64,000 nucleotides of DNA, from the NCBI RefSeq assembly GCF_003226565.1, contig NZ_QKOE01000016.1, forward strand, positions 1 to 64,000. Reading direction: 5' to 3'. The notes below the pieces were generated by a model. It made no database searches. It had not been told where the DNA came from and worked only from the letters and a program-made list of their open reading frames with translations. This stretch comes from Parazoarcus communis SWub3 = DSM 12120 (GTDB lineage Bacteria > Pseudomonadota > Gammaproteobacteria > Burkholderiales > Rhodocyclaceae). Both the position numbers and the translations under genes were made by a program. The stretch's first letter is position 1. The number at the start of each line of letters is the position of its first letter. Positions 53,589-62,540 of the stretch are shown here, piece by piece.

Positions 53589-54437
53589 ATGGGCAAACTG
53601 GCCCTCGCCGCAAAAATCACCCACGTCCCGTCGATGTACCTGTCGGAACTCGACGGCCCGCACAAGGGCTGCCGGCAACCGGCGATCGACGGCCACATCG
53701 AAATCGGCCGCCGCTGCCGCGAGCTCGGGGTAGACACCATCGTCGTGTTCGACACCCACTGGCTGGTCAACTCCGGCTATCACGTCAACTGCGCCCCCCA
53801 CTTTGAAGGCGTCTACACAAGCAACGAGTTGCCCCACTTCATCAAGAACATGCCCTATGCCTACGACGGCAACCCGACCCTTGGGCACATCCTGGCTGAA
53901 GGAGCAACCTCCGCCGGGGTACATACCCGTGCTCATGACGCCACCACGCTGGCATTGGAGTACGGCACCCTGGTGCCAATGCGTTACATGAACGCCGACC
54001 GTCACTTCCGGGTCGTTTCGGTATCGGCCCTGTGCACTGTCCATAACCTGGAAGACTCAGTGCGCCTCGGCGCCGCAATGCGCAAGGCTGTGGAAGAGCA
54101 CTACGACGGCACAGTGGCCTTCTTCGCCAGCGGCTCGCTGTCACACCGTTTCGCGCAAAACGGAGTGGCCGAGGCGTTCATGCACAAAATGTGGAGCCCG
54201 TTCCTCGAGACCATGGATCATGCGGTCGTCGATATGTGGCAGCGTGGCGACTGGAAGACCTTCTGCGCGATGCTGCCGGAGTACGCCGACAAGTGTCACG
54301 GCGAAGGCTTCATGCACGACACCGCCATGCTGCTGGGTGCGCTCGGCTGGGACGCCTACGAAGGCCGGACCGAGGTGATCACACCCTTCTTCGGTAGCTC
54401 GGGCACGGGGCAGATCAACGCGGTATTCCCGGTCTGA
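53589..54437 (+). CDS. hpaD: 3,4-dihydroxyphenylacetate 2,3-dioxygenase HpaD
   Basis: Extradiol (meta) ring cleavage of homoprotocatechuate. 282 residues of the LigB-type class III dioxygenase superfamily: KITHVPSMYLSELDGPHKGC, VVFDTHWLVNSGYHVNC, YTSNELPHFIKNMPY and FFASGSLSHRF. Histidines in the first and last of these are candidate iron ligands and base. GAGGAGAACACC before the ATG is a strong ribosome site; 111 bases separate it from hpaE. Confidence 0.96.
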   Translation: MGKLALAAKITHVPSMYLSELDGPHKGCRQPAIDGHIEIGRRCRELGVDTIVVFDTHWLVNSGYHVNCAPHFEGVYTSNELPHFIKNMPYAYDGNPTLGHILAEGATSAGVHTRAHDATTLALEYGTLVPMRYMNADRHFRVVSVSALCTVHNLEDSVRLGAAMRKAVEEHYDGTVAFFASGSLSHRFAQNGVAEAFMHKMWSPFLETMDHAVVDMWQRGDWKTFCAMLPEYADKCHGEGFMHDTAMLLGALGWDAYEGRTEVITPFFGSSGTGQINAVFPV

Positions 54438-54489
54438 CCCCATCGCCAACCCCCACAGAGCCCACACCCCGCACACGGAGCCTGCACAG

Positions 54490-54876
54490 ATGGCGCACCT
54501 CATCTTCGAATATACGCGCAACCTCGGCCCTGCGGCCGACATCCCCGGCCTGCTGCGCAAGGCCAACCAGGTCATGATCGCCCAGGAGGTGTTCCCGATC
54601 GGCGGCATCCGTTCGCGGGCGATCGAGCTCGTCGACTACTGCGTTGCCGATGGCAGTGCCGACGACGCCTTTGTGCACGCGACGGTCAAGATCGGCGCCG
54701 GACGCAGCACCGAAGCCCGCCAGAAGACCGGCGACGACCTGTTTGCGATGATGAAGACACACTTCGCCGCACTCTACGCCAACCGCACCCTTGCCCTGTC
54801 CCTCGAACTGATCGAATTCTCGGAGGCCGGCACCTGGAAACATAACAACATTCATGCCCGATATCGTCAGGGCTGA
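54490..54876 (+). CDS. hpaF: 5-carboxymethyl-2-hydroxymuconate delta-isomerase HpaF, lacking Pro-1
   Basis: 128 residues of the tautomerase superfamily CHMI type; FPIGGIRSRAIELVDY, AFVHATVKIGAGRSTEARQ and KHNNIHARY match HpaF over its whole length. In CHMI the catalytic base is the proline exposed when the initiator Met is removed. Here the second codon is GCG (alanine): the protein starts MAHLIFEY instead of the usual MPH. No alternative in-frame start would restore proline. Activity may be reduced or depend on another residue. Position in the operon is normal. Confidence 0.92.
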   Translation: MAHLIFEYTRNLGPAADIPGLLRKANQVMIAQEVFPIGGIRSRAIELVDYCVADGSADDAFVHATVKIGAGRSTEARQKTGDDLFAMMKTHFAALYANRTLALSLELIEFSEAGTWKHNNIHARYRQG

Positions 54877-54897
54877 CCCAGTACAGGACCAGACACC

Positions 54898-55701
54898 ATG
54901 CTTGCACCGGACACCATCGCCACCATCGCGCGTCGACTGCACGACGCAGAGCAGGCTCGCGAGCAGGTACGTGCGCCCTCACTCGACCATCCTGAAATCA
55001 CCATTGCCGACGCCTACGCCGTACAACGCGAAGGGATACGCCTGAAGCTCGCCGCAGGCCGAAAGATCAAGGGCCACAAGATCGGCCTGACCTCGCGTGC
55101 CATGCAGATGTCGTCGCAGATCGACGAGCCCGACTACGGCACCCTGCTCGACGACATGTTCTTCGACGATGGCGCCACGATTCCGGGTGACCGCTTCATT
55201 GTGCCGATGGTCGAGGTCGAGCTCGCCTTCATCCTCTCGCGCCGGCTGGAAGGCGAGGAGACCACCCTGTTCGACGTCCTGTCCGCCACCGACTACGTGA
55301 TCCCCGCGATCGAGATCATCGACGCCCGCTGCCACCGCGTCGACCCGGAAACGAAGCGCCCGCGCAAGGTCATGGACACCATCTCGGACAATGCTGCCAA
55401 CGCAGGCATCATCCTCGGCGGTCGTCCGATCAAGCCGCTTGACTTGGATCTGCGCTGGATCGCTGCACTGCTATACCGCAACGGCGTGATCGAGGAGACC
55501 GGCGTTGCCGCCGGCGTGCTAAATCACCCCGCCAACGGCATTTCCTGGCTGGCACGCAAATTCGCCCCCCACGGCGTGCCCCTGGAATCAGGGCAGGTCA
55601 TCCTCGCCGGCTCATTCACGCGCCCGGTCGCTGCTCGACCAGGCGACACCTTCCAGGCCGACTACGGCCCGATGGGCTGCATCACCTGTCATTTCGCGTA
55701 A
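54898..55701 (+). CDS. hpaH: 2-oxo-hept-4-ene-1,7-dioate hydratase HpaH
   Basis: 267 residues of the hydratase/decarboxylase (MhpD/HpaH) family: [51 protein letters not shown] and EIIDARCHR. Adds water to OHED, giving the substrate of the aldolase HpaI, which follows 10 bases downstream. Length and start agree with the family. Confidence 0.95.
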   Translation: MLAPDTIATIARRLHDAEQAREQVRAPSLDHPEITIADAYAVQREGIRLKLAAGRKIKGHKIGLTSRAMQMSSQIDEPDYGTLLDDMFFDDGATIPGDRFIVPMVEVELAFILSRRLEGEETTLFDVLSATDYVIPAIEIIDARCHRVDPETKRPRKVMDTISDNAANAGIILGGRPIKPLDLDLRWIAALLYRNGVIEETGVAAGVLNHPANGISWLARKFAPHGVPLESGQVILAGSFTRPVAARPGDTFQADYGPMGCITCHFA

Positions 55702-55711
55702 GGAGACATCA

Positions 55712-56509
55712 ATGCTGATGCCGGAAAATCGTTTCAAGCGTGCCCTCGCCGCGCGCGAATTTCAGGTTGGCGTATTCCTCGGCCTGATCGATCCTTACTG
55801 TGCCGAAATCATGGCCGGCACGGGTTTCGACTGGCTGATGATCGACGGCGAACACGGTGCCAACGATCCACGCTCCGTGCTCGCCCAGTTGCAGGCGGTC
55901 GCACCTTACCCCGTCAGTGCGGTCGTCCGTACGGTCGATCACGACGCGGCACGCATCAAGCAGTATCTGGACGTCGGCGTGCAAAGCCTGCTGGTACCGA
56001 TGGTCGAATCGGCCGAGCAGGCATCCGCGCTGGTAAGAGCAATGCGTTATCCGCCCGAGGGCATCCGTGGCGTGGGTACGGCACTGGCGCGCGCTGCGCG
56101 TTGGAACGGCGTGGAGGGCTACTTCACCCGCGCCGATGAAGAGATGTGCCTGATCGTTCAGGTGGAGTCGCGCGCCGGGCTGGCTGCGCTCGATGACATC
56201 CTTGCGGTGAAGGGCGTCGACGGTGTGTTCATTGGTCCCTCGGACCTCGCTGCCTCACTCGGCCATCTCGGCAACCCAGGCCATCCCGAGGTCAAGACCG
56301 CGGTTGCCGACGCCCTCGCACGCATCGTCGCCGCCGGCCGCGCAGCCGGGGTGTTCTCGGCCGACCCAGCCGCGGTCCAGGCCTACCGCGAGGCGGGAGC
56401 CGGTTTCATTGCCGTCGGGGTGGATACCCTGCTGCTGCGCAACGCTGCCGTTCAACTCGCCCAACGCTTCAAGACTGCCGGCACCCCCCGCGCCGGTGCT
56501 GCCTACTGA
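55712..56509 (+). CDS. hpaI: 4-hydroxy-2-oxoheptanedioate aldolase HpaI
   Basis: Class II metal-dependent aldolase that splits 4-hydroxy-2-oxoheptanedioate to pyruvate and succinate semialdehyde. 265 residues: [70 protein letters not shown] and [15 protein letters not shown], the metal-binding glutamate and aspartate included. GGAG precedes the ATG. Confidence 0.96.
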   Translation: MLMPENRFKRALAAREFQVGVFLGLIDPYCAEIMAGTGFDWLMIDGEHGANDPRSVLAQLQAVAPYPVSAVVRTVDHDAARIKQYLDVGVQSLLVPMVESAEQASALVRAMRYPPEGIRGVGTALARAARWNGVEGYFTRADEEMCLIVQVESRAGLAALDDILAVKGVDGVFIGPSDLAASLGHLGNPGHPEVKTAVADALARIVAAGRAAGVFSADPAAVQAYREAGAGFIAVGVDTLLLRNAAVQLAQRFKTAGTPRAGAAY

Positions 56510-56546
56510 TGATTGCCGGGGCCCCTCGGCCCCACCCGGAGTAACC

Positions 56547-58001
56547 ATGCTGAACCTGAACGATCCTAGCCTGCTGCGCCAGGCCTGCTACATCGACGGC
56601 CAGTGGGTCGGTGCAGACAATCAAGAAACGGTGCCGGTATGCGATCCGGCCAATGGCGCCACCCTCGCCAGCGTGCCTCGAGCAGGCGCCGCCGAGACCG
56701 CGCGCGCCATTGTCGCCGCCGAGCGCGCCTTTCCGGCATGGCGCGCGCGCACCGCTGCCGAACGTTCCCGCATCCTGCGTCGCTGGTACGAGCTGATGCT
56801 GGAGCATCAGGACGACCTCGCCCGCATCATGACCGCCGAACAGGGCAAGCCACTGGCGGAAGCACGGGGCGAAATCGCCTATGCAGCCTCCTACCTCGAG
56901 TGGTTTGCGGAAGAAGCCAAGCGAGCTTACGGAGACGTCATCCCGTCACCATCCGCCGATCGTCGCATCATGGTGACCAAGGAGCCGGTCGGCGTCTGCG
57001 CGGCGATCACCCCCTGGAACTTTCCTTCCGCGATGATCACCCGCAAGGCCGGTCCGGCACTGGCCGCCGGCTGCACCCTGATCCTGAAGCCTGCCGAACA
57101 GACGCCACTCTCCGCCCTCGCCCTGGCCGACTTGGCCGAACGCGCCGGCGTCCCACCGGGCGTGTTCTCCGTGATCACCGGACGCGCCAGCGCAATCGGT
57201 GGTGAGCTCACCGCCAGCCCGGTGGTGCGCAAGCTCACCTTTACCGGCTCGACCGAAATTGGTCGCCTTCTGATGCAGCAGTGCGCACCGACGATCAAGA
57301 AGCTGTCACTGGAACTGGGCGGAAACGCCCCTTTCATTGTGTTCGACGACGCCGACCTCGATGCGGCAGTCGCCGGTGCGATGGCCTCCAAGTACCGCAA
57401 TGCCGGACAGACCTGCGTGTGCAGCAACCGCTTCCTGGTGCAGGACGGCGTGTATGACGCCTTTGCCGCGAAGCTCGCCACCGCAGTGGCCACACTCAAG
57501 GTCGGCCGCGGCACTGACGAGGGCGTGACCCAGGGCCCGCTGATCGACGAGCCGGCCATCACCAAGGTGGAGTCGCTGGTGGCAGATGCCTGCGCCAGGG
57601 GCGCACGTGTCGTCTGCGGTGGCAAGCGCCATGCACTGGGCGGCACATGGTTCGAGCCCACCGTCCTTGCCGACGTAACCCCGACGATGGCGGTGGCGAA
57701 GGAAGAAATCTTCGGGCCCGTGGCCCCGCTGTTCCGCTTCCACACCGAAGCAGAGGCGCTATCCATGGCCAACGACACCGAGTTCGGCCTGGCAGCGTAT
57801 TTCTACACCCGTGACGTCGGGCGCGTATGGCGAGTCTCCGGTCAGCTCGAATACGGCATGGTTGGCATCAACACCGGCCTGATCTCGACCGAAGTCGCAC
57901 CGTTCGGCGGCGTAAAGAGCTCCGGCCTGGGTCGCGAAGGCTCGCGCCACGGGCTGGACGAGTACATGGAACTGAAATACCTCGCCATGGGCGGCCTGTA
58001 A
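56547..58001 (+). CDS. gabD: NAD(P)-dependent succinate-semialdehyde dehydrogenase
   Basis: Oxidises the succinate semialdehyde released by HpaI to succinate. 484 residues: [33 protein letters not shown], catalytic glutamate in [16 protein letters not shown] and catalytic cysteine in [11 protein letters not shown], with C-terminal [19 protein letters not shown] typical of GabD. CGGAG lies five bases before the ATG. It is the last gene of the operon; the following 214 bp show no clear terminator. Confidence 0.94.
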   Translation: MLNLNDPSLLRQACYIDGQWVGADNQETVPVCDPANGATLASVPRAGAAETARAIVAAERAFPAWRARTAAERSRILRRWYELMLEHQDDLARIMTAEQGKPLAEARGEIAYAASYLEWFAEEAKRAYGDVIPSPSADRRIMVTKEPVGVCAAITPWNFPSAMITRKAGPALAAGCTLILKPAEQTPLSALALADLAERAGVPPGVFSVITGRASAIGGELTASPVVRKLTFTGSTEIGRLLMQQCAPTIKKLSLELGGNAPFIVFDDADLDAAVAGAMASKYRNAGQTCVCSNRFLVQDGVYDAFAAKLATAVATLKVGRGTDEGVTQGPLIDEPAITKVESLVADACARGARVVCGGKRHALGGTWFEPTVLADVTPTMAVAKEEIFGPVAPLFRFHTEAEALSMANDTEFGLAAYFYTRDVGRVWRVSGQLEYGMVGINTGLISTEVAPFGGVKSSGLGREGSRHGLDEYMELKYLAMGGL

Positions 58002-58215
58002 AACAGTCCTTGGCCACCGCTGAACCTGCCCATCGCCAGTCGAACCACATGGCGCTTCCCCATCAGCCCCACATGGGTGACACGTCCCTGACTCCAGGGG
58101 CAACGACGGGCGAAGGCAGCCGTCATGCGCCGGACTCAAGTACAGAAGACGTGCCGTCACACCGGCCGTCCCGTGAATCAAACAGGTCGGCGGCGTACGG
58201 CACGTTCGTGACGGC

Positions 58216-58815
58216 TCAAAGGATCTGCGCCACGGTGTCGAATGGCAGGCGTGGACCTTGCGGGTGATTCCCCGCCGGATCGCCGTAACCCAGGTTGATG
58301 AGGAAGTTGGCCTGATAGCGTCCGTCAGGAAAGAATTCAGCATTCAGCCGGGCCGCGTCGAAGCCGCTCATCGCACCGACATCCAGCCCCATCAAACGGG
58401 CCGCGACGATCAGATAGGCGCCTTGCAGGCTGCTGTTGCGAAACGCTGTGGCAGCCGAAAGTTCGGGATTGGCCTCGAACATGGGCCTGGCGTCGTAGGC
58501 CTTGAACTGAGTCGGCAGATGCTCGTAAAAGCGTGAGTCCTGCGCCACGATCACGGTGACGGGCGCCTTCTTCGTTTTCTCGACGTTGCCGGGCGCGAGT
58601 GTCGCCAACAGCCGAGCCTTCGCGGCGTCACTGCGTACGAAAACAAAGCGTGCGGGCTGACAATTCATCGAGGTCGGGCCCTGTTGAGCCGCCGCCTGCA
58701 GATCACGCAGCAAGGCCTCGCTGACGGGCTGGTCAGTGAAAGCATTGAAGCTGCGGGCACCCGTGAGCGCGCGCGCAAGTGCAGCGTCGAACGAAGTTGT
58801 AGCAGATTGAGTCAT
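58216..58815 (-). CDS. Nitroreductase-family protein, RutE/malonic semialdehyde reductase-like
   Basis: 199 residues of the FMN-dependent nitroreductase fold: ARSFNAFTDQPVSEALLRDL, QGPTSMNCQPARFVFVRS, RNSSLQGAYLIVAARLMGLDVGAMSGFD and FLINLGYGDP. This matches the RutE subgroup, which reduces malonic semialdehyde in pyrimidine breakdown, but no other rut gene is near. It and the next gene share the minus strand with 73 bases between them. Confidence 0.87.
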   Translation of the reverse strand: MTQSATTSFDAALARALTGARSFNAFTDQPVSEALLRDLQAAAQQGPTSMNCQPARFVFVRSDAAKARLLATLAPGNVEKTKKAPVTVIVAQDSRFYEHLPTQFKAYDARPMFEANPELSAATAFRNSSLQGAYLIVAARLMGLDVGAMSGFDAARLNAEFFPDGRYQANFLINLGYGDPAGNHPQGPRLPFDTVAQIL

Positions 58816-58888
58816 GATCGGATCTCCTCTCCGGGATCAAAGGGATGGCGCTGGCGATGGGCGCCGCTCATGCGTCGCCCGAACAGTC

Positions 58889-59758
58889 TCACCACTTCAT
58901 TTCACCTTTGTTGACCTTGGCACCGATGTCCAGCGACATCGCACCGATGGCTTCGGGATAGGCAACTTTCATGCGCTCGATCAGTTCAGCGCTGTTCTTG
59001 CTGGCCGCCAGATTTCTCTCGAAGGTCTCCAGGTAATCTCGGGTGTAGGTAATGGCACTGAGATCCATGGCAGTTCCGGGCTTCATGTGACCAGGCACGA
59101 CCAACGTCGGTTGCAGCGCGACCATTTCATCCAGCTGAGAGATCCACGCCTTACGCTCCGCGACGGCTTGCGCATCTGCTGTCCAGACATGCATGTTGCC
59201 GAACACGGCAACATTTCCGGCGATGGTCTTGATGGAGGGAATCCATACATACGGGCGATGCGCCAGAAGGCCCTGGGTCCCCAGGATCTCCACCTTCTCG
59301 CCATCAACCGTAAGCGTGTTGCCGGACAAGACGGCGGGCAACACTGGGTTTTGCGGCGCATTGGCGCCCATCTTGGGTCCCCAGAAAGCGAGCTTGCCTT
59401 GAAGTTTCGCGCCGATCTTCTCCGACACCGCTGGCGTCGCCACCACCTGTGCATTCGGAAAGATCTGCTTCAAGGTTTCAACTCCGAAGTAATAGTCCGG
59501 GTCAGCCTGGCTCACCAGAATGGTCGTGAGTTGCTTGCCGCTATCGAGCACATTGGCTGCGATGCGCAGTGCGTCGGCCCGGGTGAAGCCGGCATCGATC
59601 ACCAGCGCCTCCTTGTCACCCGTGATCAGCGTGGAATTGACGCTGAAACTACTCGCATCGGCGCTATAGACCTTGACCTGCAACGGGTCGGCGGCCTGTG
59701 CGCTGGAGAAGGCAACGGCGAGGGTGACCGCGATGAGTGAAGTACGAAGCATGGACAT
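58889..59758 (-). CDS. Exported MBL-fold protein with degenerate metal-binding motif
   Basis: 289 residues with a signal peptide (MSMLRTSLIAVTLAVAFSSAQA), so periplasmic. The MBL fold is recognised from INSTLITG-like and ALVIDAGFTRADALR strands and VVPGHMKPGTAMDLS. The usual THxHxDHxGG motif reads VSQADPDYYFGV: both early histidines and the last are replaced, while the aspartates remain. It may bind no metal, one metal, or use an atypical site. Divergent from a LysR gene that probably regulates it. Confidence 0.8.
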   Translation of the reverse strand: MSMLRTSLIAVTLAVAFSSAQAADPLQVKVYSADASSFSVNSTLITGDKEALVIDAGFTRADALRIAANVLDSGKQLTTILVSQADPDYYFGVETLKQIFPNAQVVATPAVSEKIGAKLQGKLAFWGPKMGANAPQNPVLPAVLSGNTLTVDGEKVEILGTQGLLAHRPYVWIPSIKTIAGNVAVFGNMHVWTADAQAVAERKAWISQLDEMVALQPTLVVPGHMKPGTAMDLSAITYTRDYLETFERNLAASKNSAELIERMKVAYPEAIGAMSLDIGAKVNKGEMKW

Positions 59759-59869
59759 CTCCTGTCAGGAAAGCAGTGTTGATGCAACGAACTTTATGCT
59801 CGAAAATCGACCAGATAAATCCCATAAAATGCACATCATTGTTTCCAACTTGAAGCAGGTCACCAATAT

Positions 59870-60766
59870 ATGGACAGACTCATGGCCATGCGGGTCTTTT
59901 CGGAGGTCGCCCGCAGCGGCAGTTTCACGGCCACGGCAGACACATTGGAAATGTCGCGGGCAATGGTTACCCGTTACATCGGCGAGATGGAGAGCTGGCT
60001 GGGGGTGAGACTTTTTCAGCGCACCACGCGCCGCATCAGCCTGACCCATGCAGGCGAGCAGGCCTTGCTACGATGCGAGCAGATCGTGTCTCTGGCACAG
60101 GACGTAGAGAACGAAGCCGCGCCCGACGATGGAGTGCTGCGCGGCCAGTTACGCGTCACTTGCAGCACCTCATTGGCGTATGCCTTTCTGGCAGCCGTCC
60201 TGAGGGACTTTCTCGCAATGCACCCCCAGTTACAGATCGACCTCAACGTGAATGACGCCTCATTGAATCTCGTGGAGTCCCGCGTTGACCTGGCCATCCG
60301 CATCAGCAACACGCCCGACCCCGGCCTGGTCACCCGCCCCCTGGCGCTATGCGAGTCGGTGTTGGTCGCATCCCCCAGCTATCTGGCTGCACGCGGCACA
60401 CCACAGCAACCGGAAGAACTGACGGCGCACGACTGCCTGGGTTACGCCAACTTCGGACGCAGCTTGTGGACACTGACGCACAGCGATGGCACACACAGGA
60501 CGGTACAGGTTCGCACCCGCTTTACCGCCAACGAGGCAACCGTGTTGCAACAAGCGGCACTGGCCGGTGGCGGCATTGCCATGCTGCCAACCTATCTGGT
60601 GAGGAGCTTGCTCAATACCCGTCAATTGGTGAGCGTGATGGACGACTGGCGGCCCCAGGCATTGACGATTCATGCCCTATACACCACGCGTCGTCGCATG
60701 GCGACACAGACCAAGGCTCTGCTCGAGTATCTGATCGAGCGCTTCGAAGCCAATGCCTTCGATTGA
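59870..60766 (+). CDS. LysR-family transcriptional regulator
   Basis: 298 residues: HTH MDRLMAMRVFSEVARSGSFTATADTLEMSRAMVTRYIGEMESWL and a LysR substrate-binding domain (about 90-295) of the CrgA/DsdC-like DNA-binding group. It is divergent from the exported MBL-fold gene at 111 bp and is likely its regulator. The intervening region is AT-rich compared with its surroundings. Confidence 0.92.
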   Translation: MDRLMAMRVFSEVARSGSFTATADTLEMSRAMVTRYIGEMESWLGVRLFQRTTRRISLTHAGEQALLRCEQIVSLAQDVENEAAPDDGVLRGQLRVTCSTSLAYAFLAAVLRDFLAMHPQLQIDLNVNDASLNLVESRVDLAIRISNTPDPGLVTRPLALCESVLVASPSYLAARGTPQQPEELTAHDCLGYANFGRSLWTLTHSDGTHRTVQVRTRFTANEATVLQQAALAGGGIAMLPTYLVRSLLNTRQLVSVMDDWRPQALTIHALYTTRRRMATQTKALLEYLIERFEANAFD

Positions 60767-60972
60767 ACCTGACAAGCGCAGCTGACCGTATGCTGATCAC
60801 CCGAAAGCCCGATGAACGAGGCGCACCCTGCCTACGATAGGCATTCCCGACCCAGTGAGCGCTTGGACGCACCCGAGCGAGCATCCAAGCGCAGCTTCTG
60901 GGTTCAATAGCAGAGTGACGTCCGAGCAGGATACTCGCCAAATACCCCAGCCAGCTGTCAGCGATGGTCTAT

Positions 60973-60994
60973 ATTGCTAATATATTAACGATAT
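60973..60994. promoter_or_regulatory. HpaR-like operator before the AraC gene
   Basis: ATTGCTAATATATTAACGAT contains CTAATATATTAA, differing at one base from the second operator of the hpa promoter (CTAACATATTAA). Symmetry extends outward (ATAT...ATAT). Its place 50 bases before the AraC start suggests HpaR also controls this distal transcription unit. Confidence 0.65.
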
Positions 60995-61038
60995 CACTGG
61001 ATGCTGCACCTCATCCGGAACCATCGAGGAGACCGCCA

Positions 61039-62082
61039 ATGCTGTTGTCCACGCCAGCCAGCCGCCCACCCACTGCCTTTGCCTCGCTGCGGCAGGCCGC
61101 CGATACGCTGTTCCACCGAGATAGTCATACCATCCGTTGCCGTCAGCCGGACGAGGCCTCGGCGCAGTTGCGCTCCGTCTACAGCCACCACCACCTACGC
61201 CTGCTCGGCACACAAGCGCACTTCGACATGCGCCTGCATCTCGTCCGCGCCGGCCGGCTGGAACTTGGCGCCCTGGGCTTTGGCACCGAGGTTGAACTCA
61301 AGCAACAGCCCCCCGGGCGCTTCACCCTGGTCACCACTCAGTTGAGCGGCCACTCCGAGATCCATACCCGCGGAGAGCGTCACGGCGGCGGCGCCGGGAT
61401 GGTCGTGCTGGATTCGGCCGGACAGGCGGTGAACAAACGGTTCTCCGCCGACAGTTGTCGGATCAACCTGCGCGTCGACCAAGCCGTGCTCGAATCCAAG
61501 TGCGCGGAACTACTCGGCCGGGATGTCGGTGGAGCACTCGTGTTCCACCCCGCGCTTCCCGCAGGCACGCCAGCTCAGCTGCGCTGGACAGCCTGGCTGC
61601 AGATGCTGCTCGGCTGCCTCGACCGTGGGGAAGCGGACACACGCCCATGCAATCCTCTGCTACTGCGTCAGATCGAGGAAGCGGGCCTTCTATTGCTGCT
61701 GACCGAGATACCACACAACCGCAGCGCGCTGCTCGCCACCCCCGAGCCGGAAATCGCGCCCCGCCACGTGCGGCGGGCGGAGGAGTTCATCCGCAGCCAC
61801 GCCGCCGAGGCGCTGACCCTGGGCGATATCGCTGCTGCTGCCGGGGTGAGCATCCGTGCCCTCACCGACGGCTTCCGCCGCGCCCGCAACACCACACCGA
61901 TGATCTTCCTGCGCGAACAACGCCTGCTCGGCGCTCGCGCCGAACTGCAGCAAGCCGACGCCGTCGACACCGTTACCGCCATCGCACTGCGCTGGGGCTT
62001 TGGCAACCCCGGCCGCTTCGCTGCCGACTATCGGCGCCGCTTTGGTGAATCACCTTCGGCCACAATGCGTCGCGCAGCCTGA
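61039..62082 (+). CDS. AraC/XylS-family transcriptional activator
   Basis: 347 residues: N-terminal AraC_binding_2-like ligand domain (about 30-200) and a C-terminal double HTH (AEALTLGDIAAAAGVSIRALTDGFRR; VTAIALRWGFGNPGRFAADYRRRFG). GAGGAG lies eight bases before the ATG. Such proteins activate aromatic catabolic genes; the gene stands upstream of a TRAP binding protein and behind an HpaR-like operator, so it probably activates uptake or conversion of a related aromatic compound. Confidence 0.9.
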   Translation: MLLSTPASRPPTAFASLRQAADTLFHRDSHTIRCRQPDEASAQLRSVYSHHHLRLLGTQAHFDMRLHLVRAGRLELGALGFGTEVELKQQPPGRFTLVTTQLSGHSEIHTRGERHGGGAGMVVLDSAGQAVNKRFSADSCRINLRVDQAVLESKCAELLGRDVGGALVFHPALPAGTPAQLRWTAWLQMLLGCLDRGEADTRPCNPLLLRQIEEAGLLLLLTEIPHNRSALLATPEPEIAPRHVRRAEEFIRSHAAEALTLGDIAAAAGVSIRALTDGFRRARNTTPMIFLREQRLLGARAELQQADAVDTVTAIALRWGFGNPGRFAADYRRRFGESPSATMRRAA

Positions 62083-62540
62083 CCACCGTCGGAAGACCGG
62101 CCGCTTCATGAGCCTGCCAGATCAACCCCGCGCGCGATGACAAGCACGATGCCGGAAACTGTCGCCTCCCCGACTCCCGCCCTGATGGACGAGCCCACAG
62201 TACTGTCCGGTCAACAACTGAGAACTTGTGAAGAAATCGTAGCGAGCGGGTCGAGTGCAAGGCGCGATCGATGCGAACGACGAGACCTATCAAATGGATA
62301 GGCGAGGCGTGAGCGAGTGAGCAACGCAGCAATCGACCCGCGCAGTAGATTTATGCACAAGTTCTGAGGACTCATCACCTTCCAAGGCCGTAGATCGGCC
62401 AGCGACCCGACGCGCCACAAAGGTGCCGGATCGGGACGGTAACTGCCGTTTCTGAATAGGCCCGCCAGCCCGCGCTACGTAGCATCGTCGTGCCACTCAC
62501 GCATCCGTTCGCGAGTGTGTTCCACCACCAGGAGACGACC
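62083..62540. other. 458-bp intergenic region before the second TRAP binding protein
   Basis: A 151-bp palindromic element (62218-62368) occupies the middle. The remainder shows no gene-like frame. The ribosome site AGGAG of the next gene lies 6 bases before its ATG. The promoter of the downstream unit must lie between the element and the ATG or read through it. Confidence 0.65.
62218..62368. repeat. 151-bp imperfect palindrome (MITE/REP-like element)
   Basis: The ends CTGAGAACTTGTG and GCACAAGTTCTGAG are inverted copies; complementarity continues inward for about 40 bases to GCGGGTCGAGTGC against GCAATCGACCCGC. A central hairpin CCTATC-AAATG-GATAGG sits in the middle. It carries no frame for a transposase. 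The nested symmetry is typical of a non-autonomous mobile or dispersed repeat. Confidence 0.75.
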
